Below, one piece after another: positions 22,905-34,542 of a DNA stretch of 64,000 nucleotides. How positions within the stretch are numbered: the stretch's first letter is position 1; each line of letters starts with the position of its first letter. Source of the DNA: Ceriagrion tenellum. Taxonomy: Eukaryota > Arthropoda > Insecta > Odonata > Coenagrionidae. The notes under the pieces were generated by a model that was not told where the DNA came from, ran no database searches, and saw only the letters and a program-made list of their open reading frames with translations. The position numbers and the translations under genes are program-made. The stretch covers positions 125,655,894 to 125,719,893 of the forward strand of contig OY720635.1 in NCBI GenBank assembly GCA_963169105.1. The letters are read 5' to 3'.

Positions 22905-23510
22905 AACTACTCCAAGCCGACCTTCACCTATCACGGAAGTACCATCACGTGGGACGGAATAATTACAACGGACATCAAGCGGAGAATAGCCCAAGCTAAG
23001 AAGGCGTTCATGGGACAAAGATAACTGCTGTGCTCAAAGAAGATAGGACAACAAACTAGGAAACAGTACGTGAAAAACTTCGTGTAGAGCGTAGCCCTCC
23101 ATCAGAAGCAGAACCAATGGAAAAGCTGACCAGAAAAGACTAGAAGCCTTCGAAATCTGGTGCTGGAGGAGGATGCTGAAGATAAATTGGATGGCAAATT
23201 ATGAAATGATGAAGATGTGTACAGAAGAGTAGAAGAGGAAAGGACTAAATGGAACACCATACGTAAGAGAAGAACAAGATGGATTGGACACCCACTGAGG
23301 CACAATGGGTTTGTGAAAAATATAATTGAAGGCAAAATAGAGGGAAAAGTCCCCAGAGGAAGACCCAGGAATAAGTTCATGGACCAAAGAAAGAGGAAAG
23401 TACATAGGGAGAGATACCAGTAAGCAAGAGAACAAGCATTAGATAGGGAAGGGTGGAGGGCTGCGTAAACCAACCTTACGATTGAACAACCAATGAATGA
23501 ATGAATGACT
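22905..23510 (+). mobile_element. RTE-like retrotransposon 3' portion (best copy)
   Basis: Translated with two or three frame changes it reads FTYHGSTITWDGIITTDIKR, RIAQAKKAFMGQR, LLCSKKIGQQTRKQYVKNFV, LVLEEDAEDK, then RVEEERTKWNTIRKRRTRWI, GHPLRHNGFVKNIIEGKIEG and KVPRGRPRNKFMD. This is the C-terminal end of the reverse-transcriptase protein of the RTE type found in insects. The minus-strand 153-codon frame over it is a shadow. The end is an AATGAATGAATGAATGA tract (23489-23508), a typical microsatellite tail. The 5' part is missing. Confidence 0.85.
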
Positions 23511-23511
23511 C

Positions 23512-24299
23512 CAAGTGGAAGCAGGAGAACTTCCGAAGCGATAAGGCCTCCATAATAACGCAAGCAGTCGTTAGGACCGCTAAAAATGCATACATATGCT
23601 CAAAAATTTGGACAGTTATAATAGCGCAGCGGCATCTTAGAAATACACAAAATCAATCTAAAGAGAACAGTAAAATTTTCCCACTGTGTACATATAAAAA
23701 ATAAATTTATCAGCTATATTTAATAAAATAGAACGGTAAAAAAATCAAGTACAACCCATACTTGACTGCAGTTGCGTGTCGACTTCTTTGCCAAGTATTC
23801 AATTGCATGTAACATTTGACTGCTTTTAAAACGTTAACTCTAATTGATAAAACTGGATTTCTAATGGATAAAACTGGGTTCTATCACGGTTATTCATGAA
23901 ATGTATGAAGTATTCAAAATCTTGAGTCACTCTATTGATGAAAAATGCGTCCGTTAGAGTTTTCGTGCAATTTTCTGCGTCCCGTCTTAGACCAATGGCA
24001 ATAGACCCCAAAGATAAGACGCAGCGTTTTTAGAAGATCATGACGAGAAATATAATGCCGCGTAACCGTGGCGTAATCCGTAATCTTTGACTAAAACGAA
24101 GATTGAATTTATGATTCCATATAAATTGAATTCCAATGGTTCTCAACTATGTTTGCTGAGATGTAAGTAAATTGGTTCTCTTCTCTGAATATTTACTTTT
24201 AATACTCGTTTCAACGTGGAAGCATTATACTTAGGAACAAATATTATACCAGAGGATGACGCCTTAATGTCGAAATGTGTAGTATAATAAAATACTCGG
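23512..24299. other. No gene seen
   Basis: A+T-rich sequence. Nothing recognised. Confidence 0.4.
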
Positions 24300-24540
24300 A
24301 GGACAGAACCAAGTTTTTTTACTAACCCTGAAGCCCAACAGCGTTATTCTACGAGAAAGAGGACAGAACCAAGTTTTTTTTACTAACCCTGAAGCCCAAC
24401 AGCGTTATTCTACGAGAAAGAGGACAGAACCAAGTTTTTTTACTAACCCTGAAGCCCAACAGCGTTATTCTACGAGAAAGAGGACAGAATCAAGTTTTTT
24501 TTCACTTACGCTGAAGCCCAACTGCGTTATTCCACGAGAC
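24300..24540 (+). repeat. 60-bp minisatellite, four units
   Basis: Units start at 24300, 24360, 24421 and 24481 with AGGACAGAACCAAGTTTTTT and contain CTGAAGCCCAACAGCGTTAT. The first three are near identical apart from T-run length. The fourth differs at several positions and leads into the foldback that follows, so the array probably expanded from that edge. Confidence 0.95.
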
Positions 24541-24896
24541 GATAGTGGCTAAAAGACACTAACTCCAGCGTTACTCGGCGGAAATCGGCAAATTGTTCAT
24601 AACGAAAAATGCAACTTTTCCTGATTCCACTCTTCATTTTTCTAGCCGACACGAGTTTCGGCATGTTATGCCATTTAAGGAATCAAACTGCCCTTATTAT
24701 GCATTTTTGTCTTTGAAAAAAGGTCATATGCCTATGCCATTTTAAGGAATAAAATGAAAAAATGGCATAATATGCCGAAACGGTGGTCGGCTAGAAAAAT
24801 AAAGTGCGGAATCAGGTAAACTTACCTTTTTCAATATGAAGGATATTACCGATTTCAACATAGTGACGCTGGAGTTAGGTGTCTTTGCTGTAAGTG
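24541..24896. mobile_element. Foldback with Penelope-type GCCGAAAC tails
   Basis: Left arm 24543-24685 and right arm 24765-24895 are inverted copies. GACACTAACTCCAGCGTTAC mirrors GTGACGCTGGAGTTAGGTGTC, and CTAGCCGACACGAGTTTCGG mirrors CCGAAACGGTGGTCGGCTAG. Each arm holds a hairpin GGCAT..ATGCC followed directly by GAAAC and GTCGGC, the layout of the second half of a hammerhead tail, but CUGANGA is not present. A third, lone relative lies at 25150-25260. Confidence 0.6.
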
Positions 24897-25149
24897 TTAG
24901 AGCTGCGACGCAAAGAATTTAGCAGTTTTTAATATAAAAATATACAGAATGTAATAGTTGACAATTAAGAACTTCCCACAACTACTATACCGAGAGTAGT
25001 TACCGCTAAAAATTTTAAATATTAACCATTAGATGCCCCAAAGAAATATTGAGCTGCCTTTAGTATTAGCTATTAGAATTTTAATAGTATTTTTTTCCTA
25101 AGAGTGATGAAAAAATGCATCACTCTAGCTAGCATATTCTGCCAGCAAC

Positions 25150-25260
25150 AATTCAATGATATGAAATAATGGCATAATACGACGAAACCCGGGTCCGTTA
25201 GAAAAATAGCGAGACGAAACAGACAAAGTTACCTTTTTCGTTATGAAGAATAGTGGGTAA
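25150..25260 (+). repeat. Third GACGAAACCCGGGTC tail copy
   Basis: AATGGCATAATACGACGAAA followed by CCCGGGTCCGTTAGAAAAATA is related to both arms of the preceding foldback and to the Penelope-like tail at 52121-52158. Confidence 0.5.
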
Positions 25261-25349
25261 AGGTGAGATATTTCTTTAAAAAAAGAGTCACTCACCCCGA
25301 TAGCTAGAAATCAGTTCGCAGCACCTCTCTCTGAATCTTGGAAATCACG

Positions 25350-26280
25350 GCCGATCACCACTTCCGAGAAATATCTTCCGCCGCACATAAGCCGCGCGTG
25401 GCTCAGACCCGCCCGCATTCGAATTTCCTCGCCGCGTCCTGCGGTCACTCGAGTGAGTCTTCACCACTCACACACGCGCACACTCTGTCAGAAGCACTCC
25501 AATCCCAAAGTATATAGGCCGAGATATAAAAAGGAAGATCCTCGCAGTGAGAGATTCAATCCGCGTGGTCACCAAAGTATGGAAGCCGATCGTGACTGAA
25601 CATCAAGAATTCGCTGAATAATCTCCCCAGCCACCTGATGCCAGTTTCGATTCCCGCGACGAAATTATTTTCGCACAAAAATCCACAGCGAAAAATATCA
25701 CGGGGTGTCGATAATCGGTCAAACACGGGAAAAACTGAGGGAATATCACTTTTATTTTTTCACCTAGTTGGGTCAATAACTTCAGTCTCGAGAAACACGA
25801 ATTTTCAGTCGATTATTTTTGCGATGTCGGAAATGCAATCCTCCATCGCCACTTCGGGGGGGGGGGGGGGGGGGGACAGTCAAGAGGGATAGGAGACAAA
25901 TCAAGTCTCCAAGAGATGAACGATTACCCCGAAGAGCACTCGCGGGAGAAATGATTAAGTACCCTTCTCCGAAGACCGCGAGTTTTTTGGCGGCGAGAGC
26001 AAGGGGGATCCGCCGGCAATCCAATCGCATGCCAGTCGGAGAAAGGAGAAAAGAGACTTCGCTCCTCCTCGAAGCGGTTCGGAAGACTGGGGCTGTGACG
26101 GGCGAGCGGTCTAAGCTACTCCCGCTCGTAAAGAAACGGACGTCGTCACGCAGCTTCCCCCACCACCTCCACAGCGCCACCTGTTCCCTCGATGCCTTCC
26201 CCGGCGTCAACTCCCACCTCGCCGCGCTGCTATTATACACCGCTTCCTTCGCCGCACCGTATAGGATCCTAAACTAGCCG
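25350..26280 (+). promoter_or_regulatory. CpG-rich block with TATA box and initiator-like site
   Basis: This is one of the most CpG-rich intervals in the window. TATAAA lies at 25525-25530, and an initiator-like TCAATC has its A at 25557, 32 bp downstream, the normal spacing for an arthropod core promoter. Upstream are GC-rich motifs and repeated CACTC/ACACGCGC. Downstream, two 152-codon frames overlap on opposite strands (25782-26277), as GC-rich DNA often gives, and neither looks like a known protein. A gene starting here would run rightward with a non-coding first exon. That is inference. Confidence 0.4.
25856..25875 (+). repeat. Run of 20 G
   Basis: Twenty consecutive G bases, able to form a G-quadruplex and prone to length error in assembly. 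Confidence 0.97.
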
Positions 26281-26380
26281 ATGAGCGGCCCAAAAAATAA
26301 AATACGAAAGCACGCGTTTGACGTTGATTCCGGAGGCCGACGCTCTGTGGAATGTCATTTTTTTAAGAATCAAAAACAAT

Positions 26381-27331
26381 TTAAGGTAGTTTGAGCGAAA
26401 AATCATTACACCCAGAAATCAAAGAATTTGGTCTAATTTTAATGACCCTAAAAAAAGAGAAAAATATCAGCCATTCACGTCACTGATTTTGGAGAGTTGA
26501 AACATTACAATTTTCCATGATCCATAGAGCATGGTTTGGATTGGCGCTCCAAAGAAACAAAAAATAAGGAATATCTGACGTATTAATCTCGTTTTAAATG
26601 GCGACTGCGTGTAGTTTTTCCGCCTTTATTAAAAATAAATTTCTAACACCTAGATCTCGTCAAAAATTAAAAGTGTGTAGCTTGTATGTGTACTAAACGA
26701 TTTTTGAAAATAAACGGTGCTGTCACCGCAGTAATCTTTCTGAATCGCAAGACAACCTTCCGTTGTGAAGAATTTTTTAACTTACAGCGTGAAAAAATGA
26801 GTCAAATTAAAGACTTAAATGGATATTTTAGTTTTATAACAAGAATTTCTCTTTCAAAGAAACCAAATCGTCGGCCCCTAGCCGAACTACTTTTCGAGAA
26901 ATTTAACGGAAAATATCAGATCTTATGCATGGGAAATGGGACGTGTATGCACTCCAAAGAGACCTAATTTTTCAAAAATGAGGAATTTCTAACACCTAGG
27001 TCTCGTAAAAAAATTAAAAGTGTGTAGCTAGTATGTGTACTAAACGATTTTTGAAAAGAATTGGTACTGTCACCGCAGTAATTTTTCTTAATCGCAAAAA
27101 AAAACCTTCCGCTGTGAAGGATTTTTAATCGTACGGCTTGAAAAAAATGAGTAAAACTAAAGAATTATGTAGATATTTTCTTTAATAACTAAGATTTTCA
27201 GTCTAATAAAATTATATAATTGCACCATTACCAAAGCAATATTTAATCCATTCTTTCTACTGCTGATGAAATTAAAACGTATAATTCGACTATGATATCC
27301 GATACCTATGCCTAGAGAACATCTACCTTAA
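26381..27331 (+). mobile_element. Family R element, copy 1, with internal tandem duplication
   Basis: Left end TTAAGGTAGTTTGAGCGA and right end CTACCTTAA are inverted and bounded by TTAA. Inside, CTAACACCTAG(A/G)TCTCGT... at about 26642-26825 is repeated at about 26990-27180 (period about 350 bp), which makes this copy longer than the ~555-bp copies at 39984 and 41950. A 93-codon frame at 26686 is not conserved between copies. Non-autonomous; TTAA flanks suggest piggyBac or another TTAA-targeting superfamily. Confidence 0.65.
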
Positions 27332-27600
27332 GATTGCTTGCGAGAGATATCAGTCATATCACTCATTAACGAATTAGGCGTCATTGCGGATAAATAGAAC
27401 TCATCTTGCTAATGGCGTCAAAATATCAGCCATTCACGTCACTGAATTTCGGGAGTTGAAACATTACAATTGTCCATGTTGCATGGTGCGTGGTTTAGAT
27501 TGGCGCTCCAGAGAAACAAAAAAAATACGGAATATCTGACGGATTAACCAAGTTTTAAAAGGCGACTGCAAGTAGTTTTTCCACCTTTTTGAAAATAAAT
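26460..27600 (+). repeat. Direct repeat, 26460-26640 and 27420-27600
   Basis: CAGCCATTCACGTCACTGA, GAGTTGAAACATTACAATT and GATTGGCGCTCCA occur in the same order in both places. The two ~180-bp copies bracket most of family R copy 1. Confidence 0.85.
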
Positions 27601-28512
27601 TACAAAAATTAGATAGCCTACTTCTTAAACTTCTACGTTTTGGAAATGAAAAAAAAATAACTTCGGCTGAAAACAGGCGCAGTGCACAGTGCGAACAACT
27701 CAGACATGAAAAAGTCTCAAAGGAGAAGGCCATTGATAAAAAGAAAGCCTTTGCGCGGTTGGTATTACTAATTAACTTTATGCTTCTCGCAATCACCAAA
27801 ATTTCAAAATAAAATGTGAATATGCTCTGTATTTTGATCGAAGAAAAGTCACTAATTCTTCAACAAGAAATCATATTTTACCGGTATGTGCATAGAAACT
27901 AAGGGCAGGGATGAGGTCATCGTTTAACGGGAACTTACACATAATCAGATAATTTCTATCATATCTGAAGGAGCTTACTAAGTACATAGACGTGGAATAT
28001 CTAGTAAAATGTTTTTAATGTCCTAGCAAAAAAATGAACACTTAAAGCGTGTTTGCAATGGAATATATATTTCGAACAATGTTATTATTTGATGAAAAAA
28101 TGCATTAAACAATTTTCAATATCTAAAAATCAATAACTTATTTAAAACAACTAAAAAAAGATATATCTGTAAATAAGTACGAGATATATTCATACGTACG
28201 TTATAGATTCATGGAAAAAATTCTCCAGCTACGAAATATTCTTTGGGACGCAGTAAATAGTCTTAATCTCTGTGCACTCCAGCGATAACAAAGTCCATTA
28301 GTACTTACAGTTCATAAAGCCTAAGGAGCACGTAGACGTGAGGTAGCAATAAGTAGTGCGCTTCGGTCAAACCCCTTGAGGTAGCTGGAAGAGCACTAAG
28401 TAATGCAGATGTAAAGTGAAAAATACAGATGTGTAGACTGGCACTCCCTGAATTGCATGAGCAAAGGTCAAGTTGTAGCGAAGACTTCCGCAGTGACTAT
28501 TGGACATGCTAG
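27601..28512. other. No gene seen
   Basis: A+T-rich sequence. Nothing recognised apart from the direct repeat at its left edge. Confidence 0.4.
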
Positions 28513-28705
28513 AGCTTCTTCCGGTGTAGCTGCGTGAGTCAAAATTCATGACAACAGTTTCTCCTCCGTTACATGAAGCTTCTTCAGGTCGAAGAAGCCT
28601 CCTGTAACCCTCCTTCTCCTCCTCCTTCGACCTGAAGGAGCCTCCTGTAACGGAGGAGAAACTGATATCATGGATTTTGACTCACGCAGCCACACCGGAA
28701 GAAGC
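28513..28705. repeat. Palindrome, ~90-bp arms
   Basis: GCTTCTTCCGGTGT at 28513 pairs with ACACCGGAAGAAGC at 28692-28705. Inside, TGCGTGAGTCAAAAT, GTTTCTCCTCCGTTACA and CTTCAGGTCGAAG all have mirrored partners. CATGAGCAAAGGTC occurs just outside each side (about 28457 and 28711), a possible flanking duplication of a foldback element. Confidence 0.85.
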
Positions 28706-28730
28706 ATCAGCATGAGCAAAGGTCTATTAA

Positions 28731-29424
28731 TGCTGTGTCCCAATTCGCCATTTAGGCAGCTAAATCGGCAGATTTAGGGAGGACGCCATCTTGAAGTGTG
28801 TCCCAATTCGTTAGGCATCATGGGGGAGCGGATTTAGGTGCCTTTCTCGGGGGTGAAATTTAGGGTAGATGGAGTTTATCCTAAATCCGCCTCCATATTG
28901 AATTTCCCATCATGCATAGCGTTGCATGCGTCGTACAAGGAAACTCGTACACAAAGAAGTAGTTGAATATTGGCAAACATGACCGGCAAGTATTTTGTCT
29001 GTAATTGAAAGAATTCTCTAATATTTCGCAACCCAACACCCGACTACAAAAGAAAAATTCTACTCAGTACACTTAAAAAAAACGAATTTAAATCTCATAA
29101 CACCGACACATACTTAAATACTCCGAAATCTAAAAACTAACGAATCTCCAAACAACAAAATGGATGAAAAAATGTTATTTCACCTTCCAAATCTCACAAC
29201 GCATACGAAGGTAGCCACAGGCGCTAAAAATGTCTTAATTTCAGGTTTCATTTGTTTCATTCAGTCCTTTATTAATTACTCACATGTTTTTCATTCCTTT
29301 CCAGCTCGGTAGACGGCAACACTAGCGAAGGATGTCCCCAATCAAGCTCCCTTAGCGAAAGGCCTCTAAATATTTAGGTAGCTAACCGCATCCTCCCTAA
29401 TGCCTAACGAATTGGGACACGGCA
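28731..29424. mobile_element. 694-bp MITE with TAA target duplication, copy A
   Basis: Ends TGCTGTGTCCCAATTCG and CGAATTGGGACACGGCA are inverted, with TAA at 28728-28730 and 29425-29427. Nearly the same sequence, also 694 bp, is at 54292-54985. Three-base TAA duplications suggest PIF/Harbinger. No transposase frame is present. High identity between copies points to recent activity of an unseen autonomous partner. Confidence 0.85.
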
Positions 29425-29427
29425 TAA

Positions 29428-30203
29428 AATAATAGAAAACGTTCCTTTTGAGAAAATGGTCCTTGGTGTGAATTAGTTATCGAGGCAGGAATGGCAACTT
29501 TTAGCATTTGGTCTGCAACGTATTCACTTTGATTGCATAAAATCAATTGATTCATACTTTCGTCAAATCATTAGAGAGGTGCATGCTGAAATAACTCAAA
29601 GAAAATTGATTTTATTTTACGATTTTGGATGGTAGCTACGATAGGCTTTGTGATGGTTCTCTTTTTTTATGTAGCTGATGCGCCCGACGAAAAAATGTGA
29701 AAAACTCTACCATACTTCTTACCAAAAAATGGATTTTTCTAATTTTGATGCCGTTCGTGGGGGGAAAAACTTTAATTTGGTCCAATTACAATCGCGAAAA
29801 TTGGATTAAGGTTTCCCTCTGGTACTTAAGTTATACAGTAAGAGTTTATTGGACGTTGCTCAATAACCTTCCGGGATCCCTGTCAACGTCATAATGAAAA
29901 CAGATAAATAAATGAAAGAATTGCGAGGACTTAATTGGATCGTTTAGAATGAAGACCGTTGTACGCATGGAAATAAAATATTACAAAAAATAACGGAAAT
30001 CTAATCAGCATTCAAGCACATAAACCAGATCACCCGGGGATAATACTATAGCGAAGGGATTTAATGGATGCGGTGGCTTTTTCATTATATCCACATCTAT
30101 GACGGAAAATAAAAATGCTACCGTTAGTATTAAATATATTTATCTTCCGATACCATAAAAGTGATAGCGTGATGGACGTCGTGCAGAAGAAACAGAAAAT
30201 TTC
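29428..30203. other. No gene seen
   Basis: A+T-rich sequence. Nothing recognised. Confidence 0.4.
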
Positions 30204-30426
30204 ATGTGATAGTCGTACATACCTTCACTTCTAACAAACCTCGATACACAAAGGTTATCGTAAAAAGTATCGGATATATAACCTCCGGTTACATATATTC
30301 TCAGCAAAAAAACAATGTGATAGACGTACACACCTTCACTTCTAACATGCCTCGATATACAAAGGTTACCGTATAAAGTATTGGTTATATAACCTCCGGT
30401 TATACATTTTCTCGGCAAAAAAAACA
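30204..30426 (-). repeat. Two-unit 111-bp tandem repeat, open in one frame
   Basis: CTTCACTTCTAACA..CCTCGATA.ACAAAGGTTA recurs with a spacing of 111 bp. As 111 is 37 codons, a minus-strand frame (30140-30457) passes through both units, giving two ~37-residue repeats (TGGYI..T.Y.NLC.SR.VRSEG). Whether it is coding is unknown. Frame preservation may be chance. Confidence 0.65.
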
Positions 30427-30596
30427 ACAATGGCAACACATTCTCGTACGATGACACTCATGTCAACTAACCGATGTTGCGATGTAATATACAAAACTGG
30501 GACTCTCATACAACATGATTTTGACTTAAGGCTATGTCATGCAGCGGATAACCTCAACCAGACATTATAACAAAGGGACACTGCTCAGCTAAAATA

Positions 30597-31104
30597 GTTA
30601 TATAATAATTATTTATTTACTTTTCAGAGAACAAATTTCAAATAACCATTTATTGGTATAATATATATAAAGTAGAAAAGCTTTCGGTAGCCACTAAGAA
30701 AAAACAGAGTTGAGACTATCTTCACAGTAATCATAGGCCGTGACTTTAAAGGAAGGCCATGACTTTAATACACTAAACATTATCAACTACTTATCAGCCA
30801 TAAATATAGACTAAAAATTATAATGACTTTACACAATGATATTAAATAAATATTCTTCATCTGGCTGAGTGAATAACCATTGTACACCCATTGAATACTA
30901 ATCCTTTTAGCTTTTATGATACCTGGTAGTAGATTATACACTTTTGGACTCATATATAAGAAACATCTTTTAAAGAAAGTTTTATTTTTGGTTTTATAAG
31001 TGTTATTACATATACATCTCCTAAATCGTTTGCTGTGAAGAAGACAGCAATGCCCATAAACAGGAGTAAAGGCGATACAGAGACAATGTATGCGACTCAT
31101 GAAG
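30597..31104 (-). mobile_element. LINE 3' relic, minus strand
   Basis: The minus-strand frame at 30783-31100 contains NTYKTKNKTFFKRCFLYMSP followed by KVYNLLPGIIKAKRI, resembling the 'TR..KNL..P...T..G..S..Y..P.LYN.LP..I' C-terminus of non-LTR reverse transcriptases. Downstream on that strand an AATAAATGGTTATTTGAAAT-type 3' end lies near 30620-30660. Decayed, family uncertain. Confidence 0.5.
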
Positions 31105-31665
31105 CAATTTCATTCAATCGAATTTATTTCAGTCTACTGGTGCCCAGGTTGGTGTTTTGGCTGAACTAATGGCTTTCTATCTGGCGGATCTGGATTTGAC
31201 TCCCTGCTGAGAAGTAGATATCTCATATGAATCCGAATTCTCATTCACATTAGTGAAAAATCGGACAGATGGGTCGTTTAAACCGGCACCCTCTATACAC
31301 CTTCCGTAATAAGCAGGCTGATTCCCACGCCGGGTTTCTATCCACCTTTCTCCCACAACCTTCTCAACCATTCTAAGAGGCTCAATTGACCTCAGTTGTC
31401 GGTCACCTCCACAAATAACAAAGAACCCGTTTCCAGGCGATCAACCGAGAGACGGAGAGAGAGGGAGAGAGAGAGAGAGAGAGAGAGATGAGGGGAAAGC
31501 GTTCTTATTTCGGGATGTCTGCGTTGAATATCATCTGTAGTTCAAACCCTAGAGTTCGAATCCGTCCTTCTTCGAGAACCAAATTGGAAATCTGAAACTA
31601 TACCTGAACCACGTACTTTCAGTCCGTAGCTCCATTCCCAACTTCACAGCAAGATATAAAACGTT
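31105..31665. other. No gene; GA microsatellite
   Basis: A (GA)n tract lies at about 31448-31490. Otherwise nothing recognised. Confidence 0.5.
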
Positions 31666-32993
31666 TACAAATCGATCTCAGATCGATCTGAAATCGGACC
31701 TATCTGAAAATTCCAAGCGAGCCGACTCAGATCGACTGGTTTACGAACACGGACTGAAAACATCGATATTGAAAAATCGAATCTATCAGTTGAAGCACGA
31801 TATCAGTTGAGCCTATCTGGATGTAACCGAGTCCAATGTATCAAACTAGGATTATTAACCATAACTGAACTTTTTCAGTACGTCATAATATGTGAAAATT
31901 TCTTTCAAAACAAGTTCAAAATACGTAGAAGTGTAAATCAAGATATTTGACTCCACTGTGTTGAAAAATATTGTTCCAAATTACTAAATCAACCTTGGTA
32001 AGAGTAAATTAAAGTACATTGTTCCAATAATTTTCAATAAATTACCACAATCAATAAGAGACACTGACAAAATGTCGTCATGAAAAAAAGAAGTGAAACA
32101 ATGGTTATTGTATAAACAGCAATGTAGTTGAGTTAATACGGTATTCTGTCTATCTATTTTCTTTTACATTTTTCTAACAGATCAATGTTGTGCATTTGTC
32201 AAATTACAAAAAACTTTGCACTTATCTTAAGGTAATTATGATTTGATAGAAATGTTTTAATAGTGTTTTTGGGTATATCTACGTGTTTTTATCACGTTTT
32301 AGGTTTAAAATTTGTTTTGCTTCTATATTTTGTTAAATTTTGTTTTCTGACAAATTTACCGGTATCTATGACATTATATATATTTATATTTTTTTAATCT
32401 GTTTTGATTTTTGTATGAAAACTTGAATGGCAATCCGGTGGACACTATAAAAAAGAGCACCTCATGACAAGCCATAGGCTTAGCAGGACTTTATCTGTTA
32501 CATATTGTAGGGAAAACACATATTATATTGAATTAAATTTAAGACAAATATTGCATTAATTGTAACAAATTGAAAACATATTGCAATGTATTGAATAAAT
32601 AATTAATTTCTTAAAAAAAAACATTTACCCATTGTACATAGGAATGCTTAACTGAAATGTTTCAGTCGCATTCCGAGTGAACAAAATTTGTAGGTTGAAT
32701 TGCGATGCGCCACGATATCACCAACGTCATATCACTCGCCATTACTGCACTCATGTTAAAACTGGCTACAACACACGCCTTGAATAATAGCGATCATATT
32801 TTGTGTCCAAATGACAACTAAAAGCATAACGAGGAGCGCGACAGGCCCGCTGATTCAGGTCGATCTGAAATCTCAGACTGGCTGAGCTAACGGGTCGAGT
32901 CGGCCCGGTTCTCAGATCGATCCCAATAGCTCATTGCGTTTACCATACCGAGCTGATACGGTCGGATCGATCTGAGATCGATTGGTAAACGTA
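31666..32993. mobile_element. Family S element with nested LINE fragment
   Basis: The left end ACGTTTACAAATCGATCTCA and right end TGAGATCGATTGGTAAACGT are inverted. Both ends are loaded with AGATCGATCT palindromes. The right ~300 bp recurs at 38632-38927, and the end sequence again at 37078-37180. The middle (about 31850-32630) is a foreign plus-strand LINE fragment. No transposase is seen. Confidence 0.65.
31850..32630 (+). mobile_element. LINE 3' relic nested in family S
   Basis: One frame reads PIIFNKLPQSIRDTDKMSS, a stop, then KKEVKQWLLYKQQCS, which fits the last residues of a Jockey/L2-group reverse transcriptase ('FN.LP..IR......F K..LK..LL'). A long A+T-rich 3' region ends near TTGAATAAATAATTAATTTC at about 32590. 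Confidence 0.55.
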
Positions 32994-33109
32994 ATTATAG
33001 AGGACTGCCCTCAAAAGGATACGAGCATGCCTTAAAAAAACTACATGCATACAAAGATCATGTCCTTAAATCCAGACACCAAAATACAGTGAACAAACAA
33101 CTTTTTTGT

Positions 33110-33330
33110 GAATACATTTCTCACTGATCATTTCGCACGTTTGGTGACTTCGGAACATTGGTTGCATACCTATACTGTAGTAGTATACATGGTCATAGTT
33201 CAAAACATTCGTAGCATGCCTATAATGTAGTGCATAGAGGTGAACCTGCAGTGCATGTTGATGATAAATTATCCCCTGCCAAAAACCCTTGAAGTGGCTT
33301 GCAGGGTTGTATGTAGATGTAGATATAGAA
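33110..33330 (+). mobile_element. LINE 3' tail, plus strand
   Basis: It ends with ATCCCCTGCCAAAAACCCTT, GTGGCTTGCAGGGTTG and GTAGATGTAGATATAG, the same tail as at 37300-37495 and, inverted, at 5333, 19195 and 63815. No coding part remains. Confidence 0.65.
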
Positions 33331-34210
33331 AACCGGCAGGCAGGCATCGATCAGGCAAGATGACGTCTTGGAGTGGCATCGCTACCATTTATATGACGTA
33401 TTTTTACGTGAAGTTCAACTCCGATTACCCAAATTTGCAGAGAACAATCGTTTCTATTTCCTAAATGGAAGACATTGAACAAGCTACATTAGATCCTTGA
33501 AATTTAAATACGTGTAGAGCTGAGAAGGGATCGCATGTGGTGACGCCATAGAATTGACATGCCGTTAAGGAACTTCATGCTCGTTTAAAATAAAAATGCC
33601 ATTCTACTTTCAGAAGTCGCCATTTATGCCTGCGGTTGGTGCTTGAACCTACGTACATGTTAGTTCTAAATAATAATTCGTTGAAAAATCTATTTTCGTG
33701 TACGTCAGTTAAATGTGAGAACCAACTTTATTGCATGCTTCATATAGTGAAAGTTAAGCCACATATGTTCTCTGTTTGTTGTCAACGAACTTATTGTTTG
33801 ACACATTTGTTTCATTCGTCTCCCAAGGTGACAGAATGGTGACAGGAGATTGGCCTAGGTCCGAGCACGGTAAACATTCCTTTCCATTACGCACCACGTA
33901 TTCGACCAATCACGTTGCACTTCCATGTCGGGAGGGCTACTCAGCTGGCTCGAGTGGTGACTCGGCCAATAAACTATGGCGAGCGAAGGTGTATGACATT
34001 ACCCTTTCTTGAGAAATCAAATGCTTCATGAGGCAGACATTTTTTTCCATGGCGCAACAAATTTCACTTCTTGCACGCAACACCTCGTCCAACGTAGAAA
34101 AAAAAGAGGCCGCCTGAAGATGATTTGCATGGCAGAACTTGAAACGCAAGTTACTCAGAGAATGTTTATAGCCAACTTACGAGTTATCTACTCAATCGGA
34201 AAGCAGCACT
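33331..34210. other. No gene seen
   Basis: Short frames only. Nothing recognised. Confidence 0.4.
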
Positions 34211-34211
34211 G

Positions 34212-34422
34212 AAGGCCGCTTTATAGGTAGGTACATTTTATCGTGCAAACGAACGTATCATAGAATGTACAAGAAACTGAATGGAATTAGAACAGATTCC
34301 ATTTCCCGATAAGTCATTCAGACAATCATACAATTTGCCGCTTTACACGATACAATTTCCTTCATGAAGGAATTCGTTCATTCGTTTGTACAATAAAATG
34401 TACCGTGCAAAGCGGCCTTAAG
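34212..34422. mobile_element. MITE with AAGGCCGCTTT ends
   Basis: Left AAGGCCGCTTTATAGG...GTACATTTTATCGTGCAAACGA mirrors right TCGTTTGTACAATAAAATGT then ACCGTGCAAAGCGGCCTT. The terminal repeats are about 45 bp, imperfect. The target duplication is not clear, so the superfamily is unassigned. Confidence 0.75.
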
Positions 34423-34542
34423 ACAAAATTAAGAGTTAGCGACCATGTATCGGTGCCAACACCTAATTTACATATTGTTGAACGCAGAGGCAGTCAATTA
34501 CTTGGGAGTGAGCCTCACGCAGTATCTTTCTGGGGTGACATA

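Noticed and set aside
23102..23563. 153-codon minus-strand frame
   Set aside because: Antisense shadow of the RTE-like relic at 22905-23510; the plus-strand reading matches a known protein type.
25782..26277. Two 152-codon frames on opposite strands
   Set aside because: They overlap almost fully in GC-rich DNA and include the poly-G run; neither shows a domain or plausible start.
28367..28743. Minus-strand frames ending at a GTAAGT near 28304
   Set aside because: They overlap the palindrome at 28513-28705 and a leucine-rich low-information stretch; no family pattern.
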